Origin: Bacteroidales bacterium
Lineage (GTDB): Bacteria > Bacteroidota > Bacteroidia > Bacteroidales > UBA932
DNA length: 64,000 nucleotides
Reading direction: 5' to 3'
NCBI GenBank assembly: GCA_017554305.1
Contig: JAFZIN010000028.1
Coordinates: forward strand, 62,001 to 126,000
Position 1 is the stretch's first letter. Each line of letters starts with the position of its first letter. The notes under the pieces were generated by a model. That model searched no databases. It saw only the letters and a program-made list of their open reading frames with translations, and was not told the DNA's origin. Shown here in pieces: positions 16,510-25,517 of this stretch. Position numbers and translations under genes: made by a program.

Positions 16510-18381
16510 TTACTTTTTGCGACGCTTGAGCGTGCGAATCAAAAAGATGAGCACAGCAATCAGCGCCAGCGCTGCAACGCCCCAGATAATGAACGGAGTG
16601 TAGCTTGGCTCAGCCTTACCGGCAGGTACCGGATAACTATCGGGGACATCAACCTTGTCTCTGAGATAAAGCGCGTAAGCGTACCACTCAGCAATATCTG
16701 CGTTATCCAAATACCACCCCTCTGCATGACCTCTGAGCGGGCAACTCCTCTCAATATCAAGAATCTCCTTGCCGTCCTTTGTTTTAGGAGTGAGGGAGAG
16801 GAAGCCGTATGACTTCTTGTCTACCAGAGAGATACAGTTAGCAGTGTAAAGGTCTGTAACTACAGGATAGAGTGCAGAAGACTCAACCTTCTTGCCGTGA
16901 ACATATACATCCTTAACTCTGAAGAGCTTAGGCATCCTAGGGTTGTAGGTGTAGTTCATTCCGTAGAAGGTCATATAAGTATCTGGATTATCGGGAGCTG
17001 CAGAAACATTGTATTCGCAGATTGTCTTGAGTTCCTTACCTGTTAAGTAGCAGAGAATTACAGGATAGCCAGGGTTCTTTCTGGAATCGCGGCCCAAAGA
17101 GAGAGTGTTGAATACGTCCTCGTAAGTGACAGGGCCCTCAGGAAGGTTCTGACGTATAACTCCCTTAGGCACAATGGATACAAGACGTGAGGTATCCTTT
17201 GGAACCTCCTTAAGGAAGTATGCGCAGTTGAATATTGCCTTTGCAATATCGTAAGCCATTGGGTTGAAGCCGGTTGAATCCGTAAACATTGAGAGCTGGG
17301 TCTTTACGGTATCCATCACCTCAAACGGAGATGAGTGGTATCTCTTCTCAAACTGGTCTACAACCTTCATTTTGAGCATATTTGCCATAAAGAGCGCACC
17401 CGGATCCGGTTCAATATCCTCAGGCACAGCCTTTAACTCGTAATCCTGAAGGGTGACTCCGCTGTTAGACTTAAAGAGATCTGCCTCACCTACTACCGTT
17501 CCGTTAGAGCCTGCAGAAACTATAGGGACATTGCCAACCACATAAGGTTTAAAGAGTGCCTCATGGTCATGGCCGCTTATAATAAGGTCAATATCCGGGC
17601 ACTCCTTAGCAAGACGGGCATCCTCGCTCTTGTCTCTTAAAGCGGCGCCGCTGTGAGAAAGGCAGATTATAAAGTCCGGCTTCTGAGCCTTAATAGATGG
17701 GAGCAGCTTCTTTGCAACCTCTATAGGATCCTGGAAAGGCATCTTGCCTGCAACGTTACTTATGTTGTATGCGTTGTTTCCCAAAAGGCCGAACACTGCA
17801 ACTCTCAAATTACCCTTTTTGAAGATGAAGTATCTCTGGTGTCCTATGAATTTGAGGGCGTTAGTAAAGTTCTGGTCATCTCCGCCGTCTATGTTTGCAG
17901 TAACGTTTACCGGGAACACCATGCTCTTTCCGGTGGTAGGATTCTTGTCATTGTCCTGAATCCTGGAGTTATAGAGCATATATGCAAGAGAGGTAAGACC
18001 CAAATCAAAATCGTGATTTCCAAAGACAAAGGCATCATAGCCTGCGTATGCAAGCATACGGTACTCGGTTGCATCTATCTCATAGAAAGCGGAATAGATA
18101 GAACCCATAGCCATATCTCCGGCATCAAGAGTAATAATCTCATAACCGTTCTCAGCCGCCTTCTCTCTCTCCTTGTTAATGAAAGAGACCAACTTGCCGT
18201 AACGGTCTGCACAGGAGTGAAGGTCAGAAGTGAAGATAACCTTTAAGGTGTTTACCTTACGGTTGGTTTTGTTCTCTTGGGTAAGAGTGTTGTTGTAATT
18301 CTTAGACTGCGCATAGAGGTTACCACAGAAAGCAACACACGCAAAGGCAGCAACCAATAAGAATAATCTGCTCTTTTTCAT
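16510..18381 (-). CDS. Exported metallophosphatase / 5'-nucleotidase-family protein
   Basis: The signal peptide (1-24) is followed by a calcineurin-like metallophosphatase domain with TSDLHS, DAGDMAMGS, FGNHDFD and GHDHEAL. A 5'-nucleotidase C-terminal domain follows (about 350-580), then a C-terminal membrane helix (about 597-617) with the basic end RTLKRRKK. It is probably anchored with the catalytic part outside the cytoplasm, removing phosphate from nucleotides or UDP-sugars. Length is 623. It follows pyrF by 16 bases on the same strand, so pyrimidine synthesis and nucleotide salvage may share a transcript. Exact substrate is unknown. Confidence 0.9.
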   Translation of the reverse strand: MKKSRLFLLVAAFACVAFCGNLYAQSKNYNNTLTQENKTNRKVNTLKVIFTSDLHSCADRYGKLVSFINKEREKAAENGYEIITLDAGDMAMGSIYSAFYEIDATEYRMLAYAGYDAFVFGNHDFDLGLTSLAYMLYNSRIQDNDKNPTTGKSMVFPVNVTANIDGGDDQNFTNALKFIGHQRYFIFKKGNLRVAVFGLLGNNAYNISNVAGKMPFQDPIEVAKKLLPSIKAQKPDFIICLSHSGAALRDKSEDARLAKECPDIDLIISGHDHEALFKPYVVGNVPIVSAGSNGTVVGEADLFKSNSGVTLQDYELKAVPEDIEPDPGALFMANMLKMKVVDQFEKRYHSSPFEVMDTVKTQLSMFTDSTGFNPMAYDIAKAIFNCAYFLKEVPKDTSRLVSIVPKGVIRQNLPEGPVTYEDVFNTLSLGRDSRKNPGYPVILCYLTGKELKTICEYNVSAAPDNPDTYMTFYGMNYTYNPRMPKLFRVKDVYVHGKKVESSALYPVVTDLYTANCISLVDKKSYGFLSLTPKTKDGKEILDIERSCPLRGHAEGWYLDNADIAEWYAYALYLRDKVDVPDSYPVPAGKAEPSYTPFIIWGVAALALIAVLIFLIRTLKRRKK

Positions 18382-18397
18382 ATTGTTAGATTGTTAT

Positions 18398-19273
18398 TTA
18401 CTTGTTTAAAAAAGGCTTCATCTGCAAGGCCATCCTGGCAGCCTCAGCCGCAGCGGCCTCTGCAAATTTTTCAGAAGAATCTGCAAAGATGATTCCCCTT
18501 GAGGAGTTAACCAGAAGGCCGCACTTGGAGTTCATTCCGGCCGTTGCAACATCCTCAACATTACCGCCTTGCACGCCCACTCCGGGAACCAGGAAGAAGC
18601 TCTCCGGAGAGAGAAGGCGAATTCTGTTCAGCTGTCCCGGACGGGTAGCCCCAACAACAAACATAATGCGTTCCTTGTTGCCCCACTTCTCTGCCTGGCG
18701 TATAACTCTCTCATACAAAGGAGTTACCACATCATCCTCTTCTCCGTAAGGGGTAGAGTGAGGAGAGGTCTCAAGAGTCTCAAAATCTTCTGCAGTAACG
18801 TTAGATGTAAGTGCAAGAACTATAACCCACTTACCCTCATACTCCAGGAAAGGAAGCACTGCGTCTCCGCCCATGTATGGAGAAACGGTAACCGCATCGC
18901 AATCCATTCTCTTAAAGAAGGCCTTTGCATACTGACGGGCGGTATTGCCAATATCTCCGCGCTTTGCATCTACAATGATGAAGATGTTTGGATAGTTGGC
19001 ACGGATATACTTTACGCTCTCCTCCATCTGAGAGAAACCCTCCGCTCCCAGAGCCTCGTAAAACGCTGTGTTTAACTTGAATGCAACAGCATACGGAGCA
19101 GTAGCGTCTATAATCCTCTTGTTGAACAGGAAGAGAGCGGCGCTCTCACTGAGCCCCTGCTTTTTTACCTCTTCTTTAATGCAAGAAGGAACCTTCTCAA
19201 TATCCGTATCCAGACCCACACAAAGGAAGCTTCCCTTCTTTTGAATTTCCGAGTATAGTTGATCGTAAGTCAT
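18398..19273 (-). CDS. pyrF: Orotidine 5'-phosphate decarboxylase
   Basis: Last step of UMP synthesis. It belongs to the longer type-2 class (291 residues), with FLCVGLDTD at the N terminus, the catalytic DAKRGDIGNTA and a C-terminal VPGVGVQGG phosphate-binding loop. It starts two bases after the clpX stop, at the distal part of the tig-clpP-clpX run, so it is probably transcribed from the tig promoter. The coupling of a pyrimidine gene to protein quality control has no obvious functional reason. Confidence 0.97.
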   Translation of the reverse strand: MTYDQLYSEIQKKGSFLCVGLDTDIEKVPSCIKEEVKKQGLSESAALFLFNKRIIDATAPYAVAFKLNTAFYEALGAEGFSQMEESVKYIRANYPNIFIIVDAKRGDIGNTARQYAKAFFKRMDCDAVTVSPYMGGDAVLPFLEYEGKWVIVLALTSNVTAEDFETLETSPHSTPYGEEDDVVTPLYERVIRQAEKWGNKERIMFVVGATRPGQLNRIRLLSPESFFLVPGVGVQGGNVEDVATAGMNSKCGLLVNSSRGIIFADSSEKFAEAAAAEAARMALQMKPFLNK

Positions 19274-19275
19274 AA

Positions 19276-20544
19276 TCAGATTTTTAGAAACATGCTGCCC
19301 GTAAGAGAGGAAATCTTCTCCTCCGCGTATGGGAGAGTAATCTCAAATTCTTTATTTTTCATAGACGGAGCCGCATACATTGCATCCATCATAATAGCCT
19401 CACAGATAGAGCGTAAGCCCCTTGCTCCCAGGTTGTACTTGACGGCGGTGTCTACAATCAGATCCAGCACTTTGTCATCTATCTTAAGTTCAATGCCGTC
19501 CATCTTGAATATCTCTCTGTACTGCTTAATGAGAGCGTTCTTAGGTTCTGTAAGAATGTTCATCAAAGCCTCTCTGTCTAAAGGATGCAGATACGTTACA
19601 ACCGGCAGTCTTCCAATGAGTTCCGGAATGAGTCCGTAAGAGCGCAAATCCTGCGGAGCAATGTATTTAAGTAGTTCTTTCTTGTCTACAACCTTCAGCC
19701 TCTCCTGAACTCCGTAACCCACAACCTTGGTATTGAGTCTCTGAGCAATCTTCTTTTCTATTCCCTCAAATGCACCGCCGCAGATGAAGAGGATGTTGGT
19801 AGTATCTACCGCAATCATCTTCTGCTCAGGGTGTTTGCGGCCTCCCTGAGGCGGAACGTTCACAATGTTTCCCTCCAGAATTTTGAGCATTGCCTGCTGA
19901 ACTCCCTCTCCGGAAACGTCACGTGTAATTGAAGGGTTGTCACTCTTACGGGCAATCTTGTCTATCTCATCTATGAAGACAATACCCATCTGTGCCTTTT
20001 CCACGTCATAATCAGCATCTTGCAAAAGACGTGTAAGAATGCTCTCAACATCCTCTCCCACATAGCCTGCCTCCGTTAAAACGGTAGCGTCCACAATGGC
20101 AAAAGGAAGATGGAGCATCTTGGCTATTGTTCTGGCCAGAAGCGTCTTACCGGTTCCGGTAGGTCCAACCATCAAGACATTGGACTTCTCAATATCCAGG
20201 TCAGATTTCTCCTCCCGGCCTTTGTAAAGAATTCTTTTGTAGTGGTTGTAAACAGCAACGCTCAGGAACTTTTTGGCCTCCTCCTGCCCTATCACATACT
20301 GATTGAGGTACTTGTGTATCTCTTTAGGTGTTAGGAGTTTGAAATCCTCTTTCACCTTCTCTCCGTAGTTGCTTTTTACCGGAGAGAGTTTCATCTCCTT
20401 CAGATACTCGTGAACCCTCTCAACACACTCAGAGCAGATGCATCCCATATCTCCTCCCAAAAGAAGAACTCCGTCCTTCTCTCCGCGGGAGCAGAAGATA
20501 CATCTTCTCTCCTTATCCTTTGGTCCTCCGTTCTTTACAGCCAT
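19276..20544 (-). CDS. clpX: ClpXP unfoldase subunit ClpX
   Basis: AAA+ unfoldase that feeds tagged substrates to ClpP. The N-terminal zinc-binding domain has CIFC and CSEC pairs (residues about 15-39). Walker A is GPTGTGKT, Walker B region [11 protein letters not shown], and the pore/sensor region includes [14 protein letters not shown]. The 422 residues are normal. Gaps of 2 bases on both sides show tight operon packing with clpP upstream and pyrF downstream. Confidence 0.98.
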   Translation of the reverse strand: MAVKNGGPKDKERRCIFCSRGEKDGVLLLGGDMGCICSECVERVHEYLKEMKLSPVKSNYGEKVKEDFKLLTPKEIHKYLNQYVIGQEEAKKFLSVAVYNHYKRILYKGREEKSDLDIEKSNVLMVGPTGTGKTLLARTIAKMLHLPFAIVDATVLTEAGYVGEDVESILTRLLQDADYDVEKAQMGIVFIDEIDKIARKSDNPSITRDVSGEGVQQAMLKILEGNIVNVPPQGGRKHPEQKMIAVDTTNILFICGGAFEGIEKKIAQRLNTKVVGYGVQERLKVVDKKELLKYIAPQDLRSYGLIPELIGRLPVVTYLHPLDREALMNILTEPKNALIKQYREIFKMDGIELKIDDKVLDLIVDTAVKYNLGARGLRSICEAIMMDAMYAAPSMKNKEFEITLPYAEEKISSLTGSMFLKI

Positions 20545-20546
20545 CT

Positions 20547-21215
20547 CTATTTCTTCTGCTTGGAAAGAATCTCGTCTATCATTCCATACTCTTTAGCCTC
20601 AGCGGAGGTCATCCAGTAATCTCTGTCTGCATCCTTCTCAATCTGCTTGAGGCTCTTGCCGGTATTCTGGGCAAGTGACTCATAGAGCTCTTTCCTTGTC
20701 TTAATAATCTCCCTTGCTTCTATCTCAATATCAGATGCCTGGCCCTGAGTTCCGCCCATAGGCTGGTGAATCATAATTCTTGAGTGAGGGAGTGCGCTGC
20801 GCCTGCCCTTGTATCCTGCGGCTAGTAGAACCGCTGCCATAGAGGCTGCCATTCCGGTGCAGATGGTGCATACCTTAGGGCTTACCAGATTCATGGTGTC
20901 ATAGATACCCCAACCTGCATATACATGACCGCCCGGAGAGTTGATATAGAGCTGAATATCAGCGTTTGGATCTGCACTCTCCAAATAGAGCAGCTGCGCC
21001 TGAATGATGTTGGCAACATCATCGTTGATAGGTACACCCAAAAAGATTATTCTGTCCATCATAAGACGGGAGAATACATCCATACTGGCCACGTTCAGCT
21101 GCCTCTCCTCAATAATTGTAGGATTAATGTAAGCAGCTGTAAGTGAAGCGTATCCGCTTAACTTCAAAGACCCTATGTTTTTGTCAAGGGCGTACTTTTC
21201 AAAATCTTTGATCAT
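20547..21215 (-). CDS. clpP: ClpP protease subunit
   Basis: Serine protease that forms the tetradecameric chamber of ClpXP. The nucleophile serine is in GMAASMAAVLL and the catalytic histidine in LPHSRIMIHQPMGG. The 222 residues include a short N-terminal propeptide-like stretch. It lies one base after trigger factor and two before clpX, the conserved tig-clpP-clpX order. Confidence 0.98.
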   Translation of the reverse strand: MIKDFEKYALDKNIGSLKLSGYASLTAAYINPTIIEERQLNVASMDVFSRLMMDRIIFLGVPINDDVANIIQAQLLYLESADPNADIQLYINSPGGHVYAGWGIYDTMNLVSPKVCTICTGMAASMAAVLLAAGYKGRRSALPHSRIMIHQPMGGTQGQASDIEIEAREIIKTRKELYESLAQNTGKSLKQIEKDADRDYWMTSAEAKEYGMIDEILSKQKK

Positions 21216-21216
21216 A

Positions 21217-22668
21217 CTATTCTGTTTTTTTCTTAGTGCTCTTCTTTACAGGCTTTGCCTCAGCAGGCTTCTCCTCGCTCTCCTCCTTCTTAGCACTCTT
21301 CTTTGCAGGAGCCTTCTTTGCAGGTTTTGCAGCCTTAGCGGCCTGTTTCTCATTGAGCTCTGTAAGTTCCTCTCTTGTAACCTCTTTGGTAACTGCGGTT
21401 ATAAGACCTCTTACATAGTCAACAACCTTACCCTCCTCACATTTCTCATATATTCTGTTAATCTCCTTCTCATTGTTAAGCATCTGCTCTGCATACTGAT
21501 TGAGAGTCTCCTCAGGAACGTTTGCCAGACCGTACATTGCAAACTGACTGGCGGTCATCTCCTTAGCCACAGCAAGCAAATCCTCTTTACCAATCTTCAT
21601 CTTCTGATCCTCAAATATCTTTCTGGAAATCATCTGCCAGCGGTAATCCTGGAGGAAGAGAGGGAACTCCTTCTCAATCTGCTCCATAGTGAACTTACCC
21701 TCGTTAACTCTAAAGAGCCACTTCTTAAGGAAGTTCTCCGGCAGCGGAAGGTCTGCCTTCTTAACCATATAGTCTATGAGGTCTCTTCTGAAGCGCCACT
21801 CGCTCTCCTGCTTGAACTCACCTTTCATTCTCTCTTCCAGAGCCTTATCAAACTCCTCAACGCTCTTTACCTTATCCTTTCCAAAGAGACGGTCAAAGAG
21901 ATCCTGCTCCTCCTTAGCCGGAACAAAAGTCTTAACCTCCTCAACGGTAATCTTCCACATAGGGTTGGATGCGTCAAAATCATCCTTGTTAATTCTAAGC
22001 AGAGAAGCTCTGTCTGTCTCGTTAGGGAAGCACTTAACTACGTCAACCTCAAAGCTTTCACCGGCCTTCTTGCCCATAAACTGCTTCTTGGTCTTGGCGT
22101 CCATGCTCTTAAGAGTGATGTAGGTCTTCTCAACCTTCTTGTCACCCTGCTCCATATTTACAACCAGGAAATCCTCCTCGCCTGCCTTCTCTGTATCCTC
22201 AAGTTTACCAAACTGGCGGAGCATATCTGCCTTGTAAGCCCTGAGCCCCTCCTCAGTAACCTTAAGATCATAGTAATCAACCTTATCTGCCTTATCCAGA
22301 GCAATGTTTACCTCTGGCTTAACGGCCATATCGTAAACAAACTCAAACTTCTCATCCTTCTCAACATCAATCTGTTTCTGCTTCTCCTCGTTAGGAATAG
22401 GCTCACCTATGAGATTGAGGTTGTTATCCTTTATGAAGTTGTTAATACCGTCTGTAATAAGATTGTTCACCGCCTCGTTCATTGCGTTTGGACCGTACAT
22501 CTTCTCTATGAGACCCATAGGAGCCATACCTTTACGGAATCCTCTGATCTCTGCCTTTTTACGATACTCACGAAGCTGTTTCTCTTTCTTTTCATTTACC
22601 TCAGCCTTCTCTAAAGAGACCGTCAGAAGGTAGGTAAGCTGTTCTGTTTCTTTCTTAGTTACTTTCAT
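21217..22668 (-). CDS. tig: Trigger factor with lysine-rich C-terminal tail
   Basis: Ribosome-bound chaperone for nascent chains. The N-terminal ribosome-binding motif reads GFRKGMAPM (about 47-55). The peptidyl-prolyl isomerase and C-terminal helical arms follow. The last ~45 residues form a K/A/E-rich tail with repeated AKPAKKAPAKK-like units, absent from E. coli trigger factor and similar in style to the RsfS tail. I use the ATG at 22668 (MKVTKK); an in-frame start three codons upstream is possible. It is the first gene of the operon reading into clpP, clpX, pyrF and the metallophosphatase. Confidence 0.95.
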   Translation of the reverse strand: MKVTKKETEQLTYLLTVSLEKAEVNEKKEKQLREYRKKAEIRGFRKGMAPMGLIEKMYGPNAMNEAVNNLITDGINNFIKDNNLNLIGEPIPNEEKQKQIDVEKDEKFEFVYDMAVKPEVNIALDKADKVDYYDLKVTEEGLRAYKADMLRQFGKLEDTEKAGEEDFLVVNMEQGDKKVEKTYITLKSMDAKTKKQFMGKKAGESFEVDVVKCFPNETDRASLLRINKDDFDASNPMWKITVEEVKTFVPAKEEQDLFDRLFGKDKVKSVEEFDKALEERMKGEFKQESEWRFRRDLIDYMVKKADLPLPENFLKKWLFRVNEGKFTMEQIEKEFPLFLQDYRWQMISRKIFEDQKMKIGKEDLLAVAKEMTASQFAMYGLANVPEETLNQYAEQMLNNEKEINRIYEKCEEGKVVDYVRGLITAVTKEVTREELTELNEKQAAKAAKPAKKAPAKKSAKKEESEEKPAEAKPVKKSTKKKTE

Positions 22669-22700
22669 ATCTATCAATAATTATATTTTCCAAAGGGGGA

Positions 22701-22732
22701 CAAATATAGGCAAAATGTGCCTTATAATCAAA
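22701..22732 (-). promoter_or_regulatory. Promoter of the tig-clpP-clpX-pyrF operon
   Basis: On the minus strand, TTTG (22729-22732) and TATATTTG (22701-22708) are separated by 20 bases, a full match to the Bacteroidota pattern. The leader before the tig ATG is about 30 bases. No heat-shock-type inverted repeat is visible. Confidence 0.75.
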
Positions 22733-22769
22733 AGTAAGACCGTATGCCGGCCTCAAAACTTATTAATCA

Positions 22770-23759
22770 TTATTTAGATTTTCTGAACAGTATCACCAGG
22801 ATGACCGGAATACCCAGCAGGGCCGCCATTGTGTTGATTGGGATTATGCTCCCCGTGCCCGGCAGTTCGCTCAGCGTGTCTGCAAGCAGAGTCAGCACTC
22901 CGCCAAGCAGCGCCGATGCCGGAAAAAGCACCCTGTGGTTGGCATCTTTGAAGATAAACCTGGCAATGTGCGGCACCGCAATTCCCAGAAAACCTATAGG
23001 GCCGCAAAAGGCCGTCACCGCTCCTGCCAGAAGAGTTGTGGAAATAAGAATCCTATTCCTTATACCCCTAACATTCAGCCCAATAGAGGCCGCATACTCT
23101 TCTCCCGGCAGTATGGCATTCAGATTTTTTATATTCCATATCGCGATAGTTAAACCCACCACAACCAACACTGCCAGCACAGCTATCTGCATTTTATCCA
23201 GGGCAGCAAAACTTCCCATTGTCCAGAGTACGTACGCCTTAAGTGAGTGAGCGTTAGAGGTATACTGCAGCAGGTTCACTATTGCGCTGGCAATAAAACC
23301 AATCATCACTCCAAAGATTAGCAGGGTAAGGTTCCCCTTCACACGGTTGGAGATGTAGAGAATTAGCATTGTAACAGCAAAGGCCCCAACCAATGCCGCT
23401 CCGGCACTTCCCAATGAGACAGCCAGCGCGCTTCTTTCCGCTCCGCCCCAGAGTGTGCTTCCCATAATATAAAGGGCAACACCCAACCCCGCTCCGCTGC
23501 TCACTCCCAGAATATAAGGGTCCGCCAGGGGATTTCTGAATAGCGTCTGCATCTGCAATCCGCAGGTTGCCAGCGCAATACCGCATATAACTGCCACTAT
23601 AGCCTTAGGCAGGCGGAAAGAAAGCAGAATGTCTCGCCCCACCTCCGTTGAGAACAAATCCTTTACGGAGAGAGATGATGAACCCAGCAGCAGATCGGCC
23701 GCAAAGAAAACCACCAGCAGAAGGGCGAACAAAATAAAATATAAGGGTTTACGCTTCAA
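22770..23759 (-). CDS. FecCD/BtuC-family ABC transporter permease
   Basis: About nine hydrophobic segments over 329 residues, with the family motifs TLFRNPLADPYILGVSSGA and GPIGFLGIAVPHIAR. Such permeases pair as dimers with an ATPase and a periplasmic binding protein to import siderophores, heme or cobalamin. Neither partner is adjacent. A FecE-like ATPase lies about 14 kb away at 37843-38613. It has its own promoter and faces away from tpiA. The ligand cannot be told. Confidence 0.93.
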   Translation of the reverse strand: MKRKPLYFILFALLLVVFFAADLLLGSSSLSVKDLFSTEVGRDILLSFRLPKAIVAVICGIALATCGLQMQTLFRNPLADPYILGVSSGAGLGVALYIMGSTLWGGAERSALAVSLGSAGAALVGAFAVTMLILYISNRVKGNLTLLIFGVMIGFIASAIVNLLQYTSNAHSLKAYVLWTMGSFAALDKMQIAVLAVLVVVGLTIAIWNIKNLNAILPGEEYAASIGLNVRGIRNRILISTTLLAGAVTAFCGPIGFLGIAVPHIARFIFKDANHRVLFPASALLGGVLTLLADTLSELPGTGSIIPINTMAALLGIPVILVILFRKSK

Positions 23760-23785
23760 CGCTTCTCAAATTTCAATAAGTGGAG

Positions 23786-23816
23786 CAAAAATAGCCACTA
23801 TTTACTACTTTTGCAA
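23786..23816 (-). promoter_or_regulatory. Promoter of the FecCD permease, with a facing tpiA box
   Basis: On the minus strand, TTG (23814-23816), 20 bases, then TATTTTTG (23786-23793) fits the phylum consensus and leaves a leader of only about 20 bases. On the plus strand, TACTTTTG (23806-23813) could serve tpiA, but without a -33 match. That would give tpiA a leader of about 150 bases (23820-23969) in which I see no riboswitch-like fold. No iron-box-like palindrome is obvious. Confidence 0.6.
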
Positions 23817-23969
23817 CGCCAAAAGATCACAAACCCATATACAAATAAATCCATCCCGCTAAACCAATAAGTTAAAGCAGCGGATTAGACAATGGGCAAG
23901 TCAGCGGACTAATACAACAGGCTGAATGTGAATGAATAGAAAAAAGATAATAATAAAGGATATATCATT

Positions 23970-24794
23970 ATGAGACAGAAAATTGTAGCAGGAAACTGGA
24001 AGATGAACACTACAGTTTCAGAAGGAATTGAACTTGTAAATCAGATTGTAGGAAAAATAGAAGAGGTGCCGGAGAGCGTACATCTTATTGTAAATGTGCC
24101 TTTTACACATCTCTTCCCAGTAAGTAAAATTATCGGTGACATAAAGTGTCCATTCTGCAAGAGCAAAATTTCTCTGGGCGCTCAGAACTGCGCAGACAAG
24201 GAGAAAGGTGCTTACACAGGAGAGGTTTCCGCTCAGATGTTAGCTTCTGTAAGTAAGGCAGTTGGAACAGTTGCCGGTGCACCTGAGGGAGCAACCGGAG
24301 CAGCCGTTGAGTATGTAATATTGGGCCACTCAGAGAGAAGAGGTTACTACGGTGAGACCAACGCCATCCTCTTTGAGAAGATGAAACTGGCTCTTGCTGC
24401 AGGTCTTAAGGTTATCTACTGCGTTGGTGAGGCACTGGAGGAGAGAAAGGCCGGCAAGCACTTCCAGGTTGTTGAGAATGAGATTAAAGAGGTGCTTTTC
24501 AACCTTACAGATGAGCAGATGAAGAACGTTGTTGTTGCTTACGAGCCAATCTGGGCTATAGGTACCGGCGAGACTGCAACCAAGGAGCAGGCTCAGGAGA
24601 TTCACGCATTTATCCGCAAGACCCTGCGTGAGAAGTTCAACGCACTGGCAGAGGAGACCCCTATTCTCTACGGCGGCAGCTGCAAACCATCCAACGCCAA
24701 AGAGCTTTTCAGCCAGGAGGATATAGACGGCGGCCTTATCGGCGGCGCCTCCCTCAAGGCAGACGATTTCCTGGCCATTGCCAAGAGTTTCTAA
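23970..24794 (+). CDS. tpiA: Triosephosphate isomerase with two insertions
   Basis: Glycolytic enzyme interconverting dihydroxyacetone phosphate and glyceraldehyde-3-phosphate. Catalytic residues are intact: K11 in NWKMN, H120 in LGHSERR and E192 in YEPIWAIGTG. The length of 274 exceeds the usual ~250. The extra residues fall in two places: a C60-PF-C63 segment just before ISLGAQN, and an A/G-rich stretch (about 94-111) between the GAYTGE loop and the strand carrying the catalytic histidine. The single CxxC could bind metal with a dimer partner or be redox-active; that is speculation. It stands alone with its own presumed promoter. Confidence 0.96.
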   Translation: MRQKIVAGNWKMNTTVSEGIELVNQIVGKIEEVPESVHLIVNVPFTHLFPVSKIIGDIKCPFCKSKISLGAQNCADKEKGAYTGEVSAQMLASVSKAVGTVAGAPEGATGAAVEYVILGHSERRGYYGETNAILFEKMKLALAAGLKVIYCVGEALEERKAGKHFQVVENEIKEVLFNLTDEQMKNVVVAYEPIWAIGTGETATKEQAQEIHAFIRKTLREKFNALAEETPILYGGSCKPSNAKELFSQEDIDGGLIGGASLKADDFLAIAKSF

Positions 24795-25003
24795 TTGAGC
24801 CCCCGCCCCGCCAAGGCTACTGTTGGTCCAAGCAACTTGCCGGCCACAGACGTTTCACGTCCGGTCACGCTGCGAAATTTGGCCGCTTCACGTCCCTGAA
24901 TGCTGCCTGCCCGGCCAACAGCTTTAAGTTCAAGGCGTTCCAGGCCTGGCTAAAACATTGAGTTCAAGGCCGTTGAAAAAGAGCTTCTCAAACTTGAAAA
25001 CAT
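24795..25003. other. Structured gap between tpiA and tyrosine phosphatase
   Basis: The 209 bases between convergent genes are GC-rich and carry CTGTTGG (24820-24826) with its complement CCAACAG (24915-24921), two copies of TTCACGTCC about 36 bases apart, and two copies of GTTCAAGGC further right. This suggests a folded, repeat-derived spacer. It does not share the core of the 16.3/43.9 kb elements. I see no gene. Confidence 0.4.
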
Positions 25004-25444
25004 TTAAAGAAGCATAGCGTTACAGCCTTCCAGAAGATCCTGGAAGGTTGTTTCGTAATCACCCGTGTACCAGGGGTCAGCAACATCCCGCTCCACCCCC
25101 GTAAAGGCCATCATAAGATGAATCTTCCCCTTTGGATCATCCGGAATTATACGCTTAATAAGCCTCAGATTTGAGGCATCCATACAGACAATTGAATCAT
25201 AACGGTCATAATCTGAACGCGTTACCTGCCTTGCCCTCTTTCCAGTATCAAACCATACCCCGTGCTGGTTAAGGCACCGCTTTGCCGGCGGATAAATGGG
25301 ATTCCCAATCTCTTCCGTAGAAACCGCCGCAGACTCCGCATCATGCACCCCCTCCAGCCCCTTAGCCTTCAGCAACGCCTTAAAAATGAACTCCGCCATC
25401 GGACTCCTGCAAATATTCCCATGGCACACAAACAACACCCTCAT
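25004..25444 (-). CDS. Low-molecular-weight protein-tyrosine phosphatase
   Basis: Cytosolic phosphatase of the arsenate-reductase-like fold. The P-loop VCHGNICRSPMAE gives the catalytic cysteine (C8) and arginine (C-x5-R), and the general acid aspartate lies in VADPWYTGD. The 146-residue length is typical. In other bacteria these enzymes often act on tyrosine kinases for capsule export, but no such kinase or polysaccharide gene is nearby. It ends toward tpiA. Confidence 0.94.
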   Translation of the reverse strand: MRVLFVCHGNICRSPMAEFIFKALLKAKGLEGVHDAESAAVSTEEIGNPIYPPAKRCLNQHGVWFDTGKRARQVTRSDYDRYDSIVCMDASNLRLIKRIIPDDPKGKIHLMMAFTGVERDVADPWYTGDYETTFQDLLEGCNAMLL

Positions 25445-25517
25445 AACGCCTTATTTACTAGCTTACTATACCTTAATTACCGGCTTTAAATTACCTTAAT
25501 TGCTGGCCTAAATTACC

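Noticed and set aside
21175-22614. A 479-codon leucine-rich frame opposite trigger factor
   Set aside because: The lysine/glutamate-rich tig codons read as leucine and serine on the other strand; it has no start context or domain and tig is certain.
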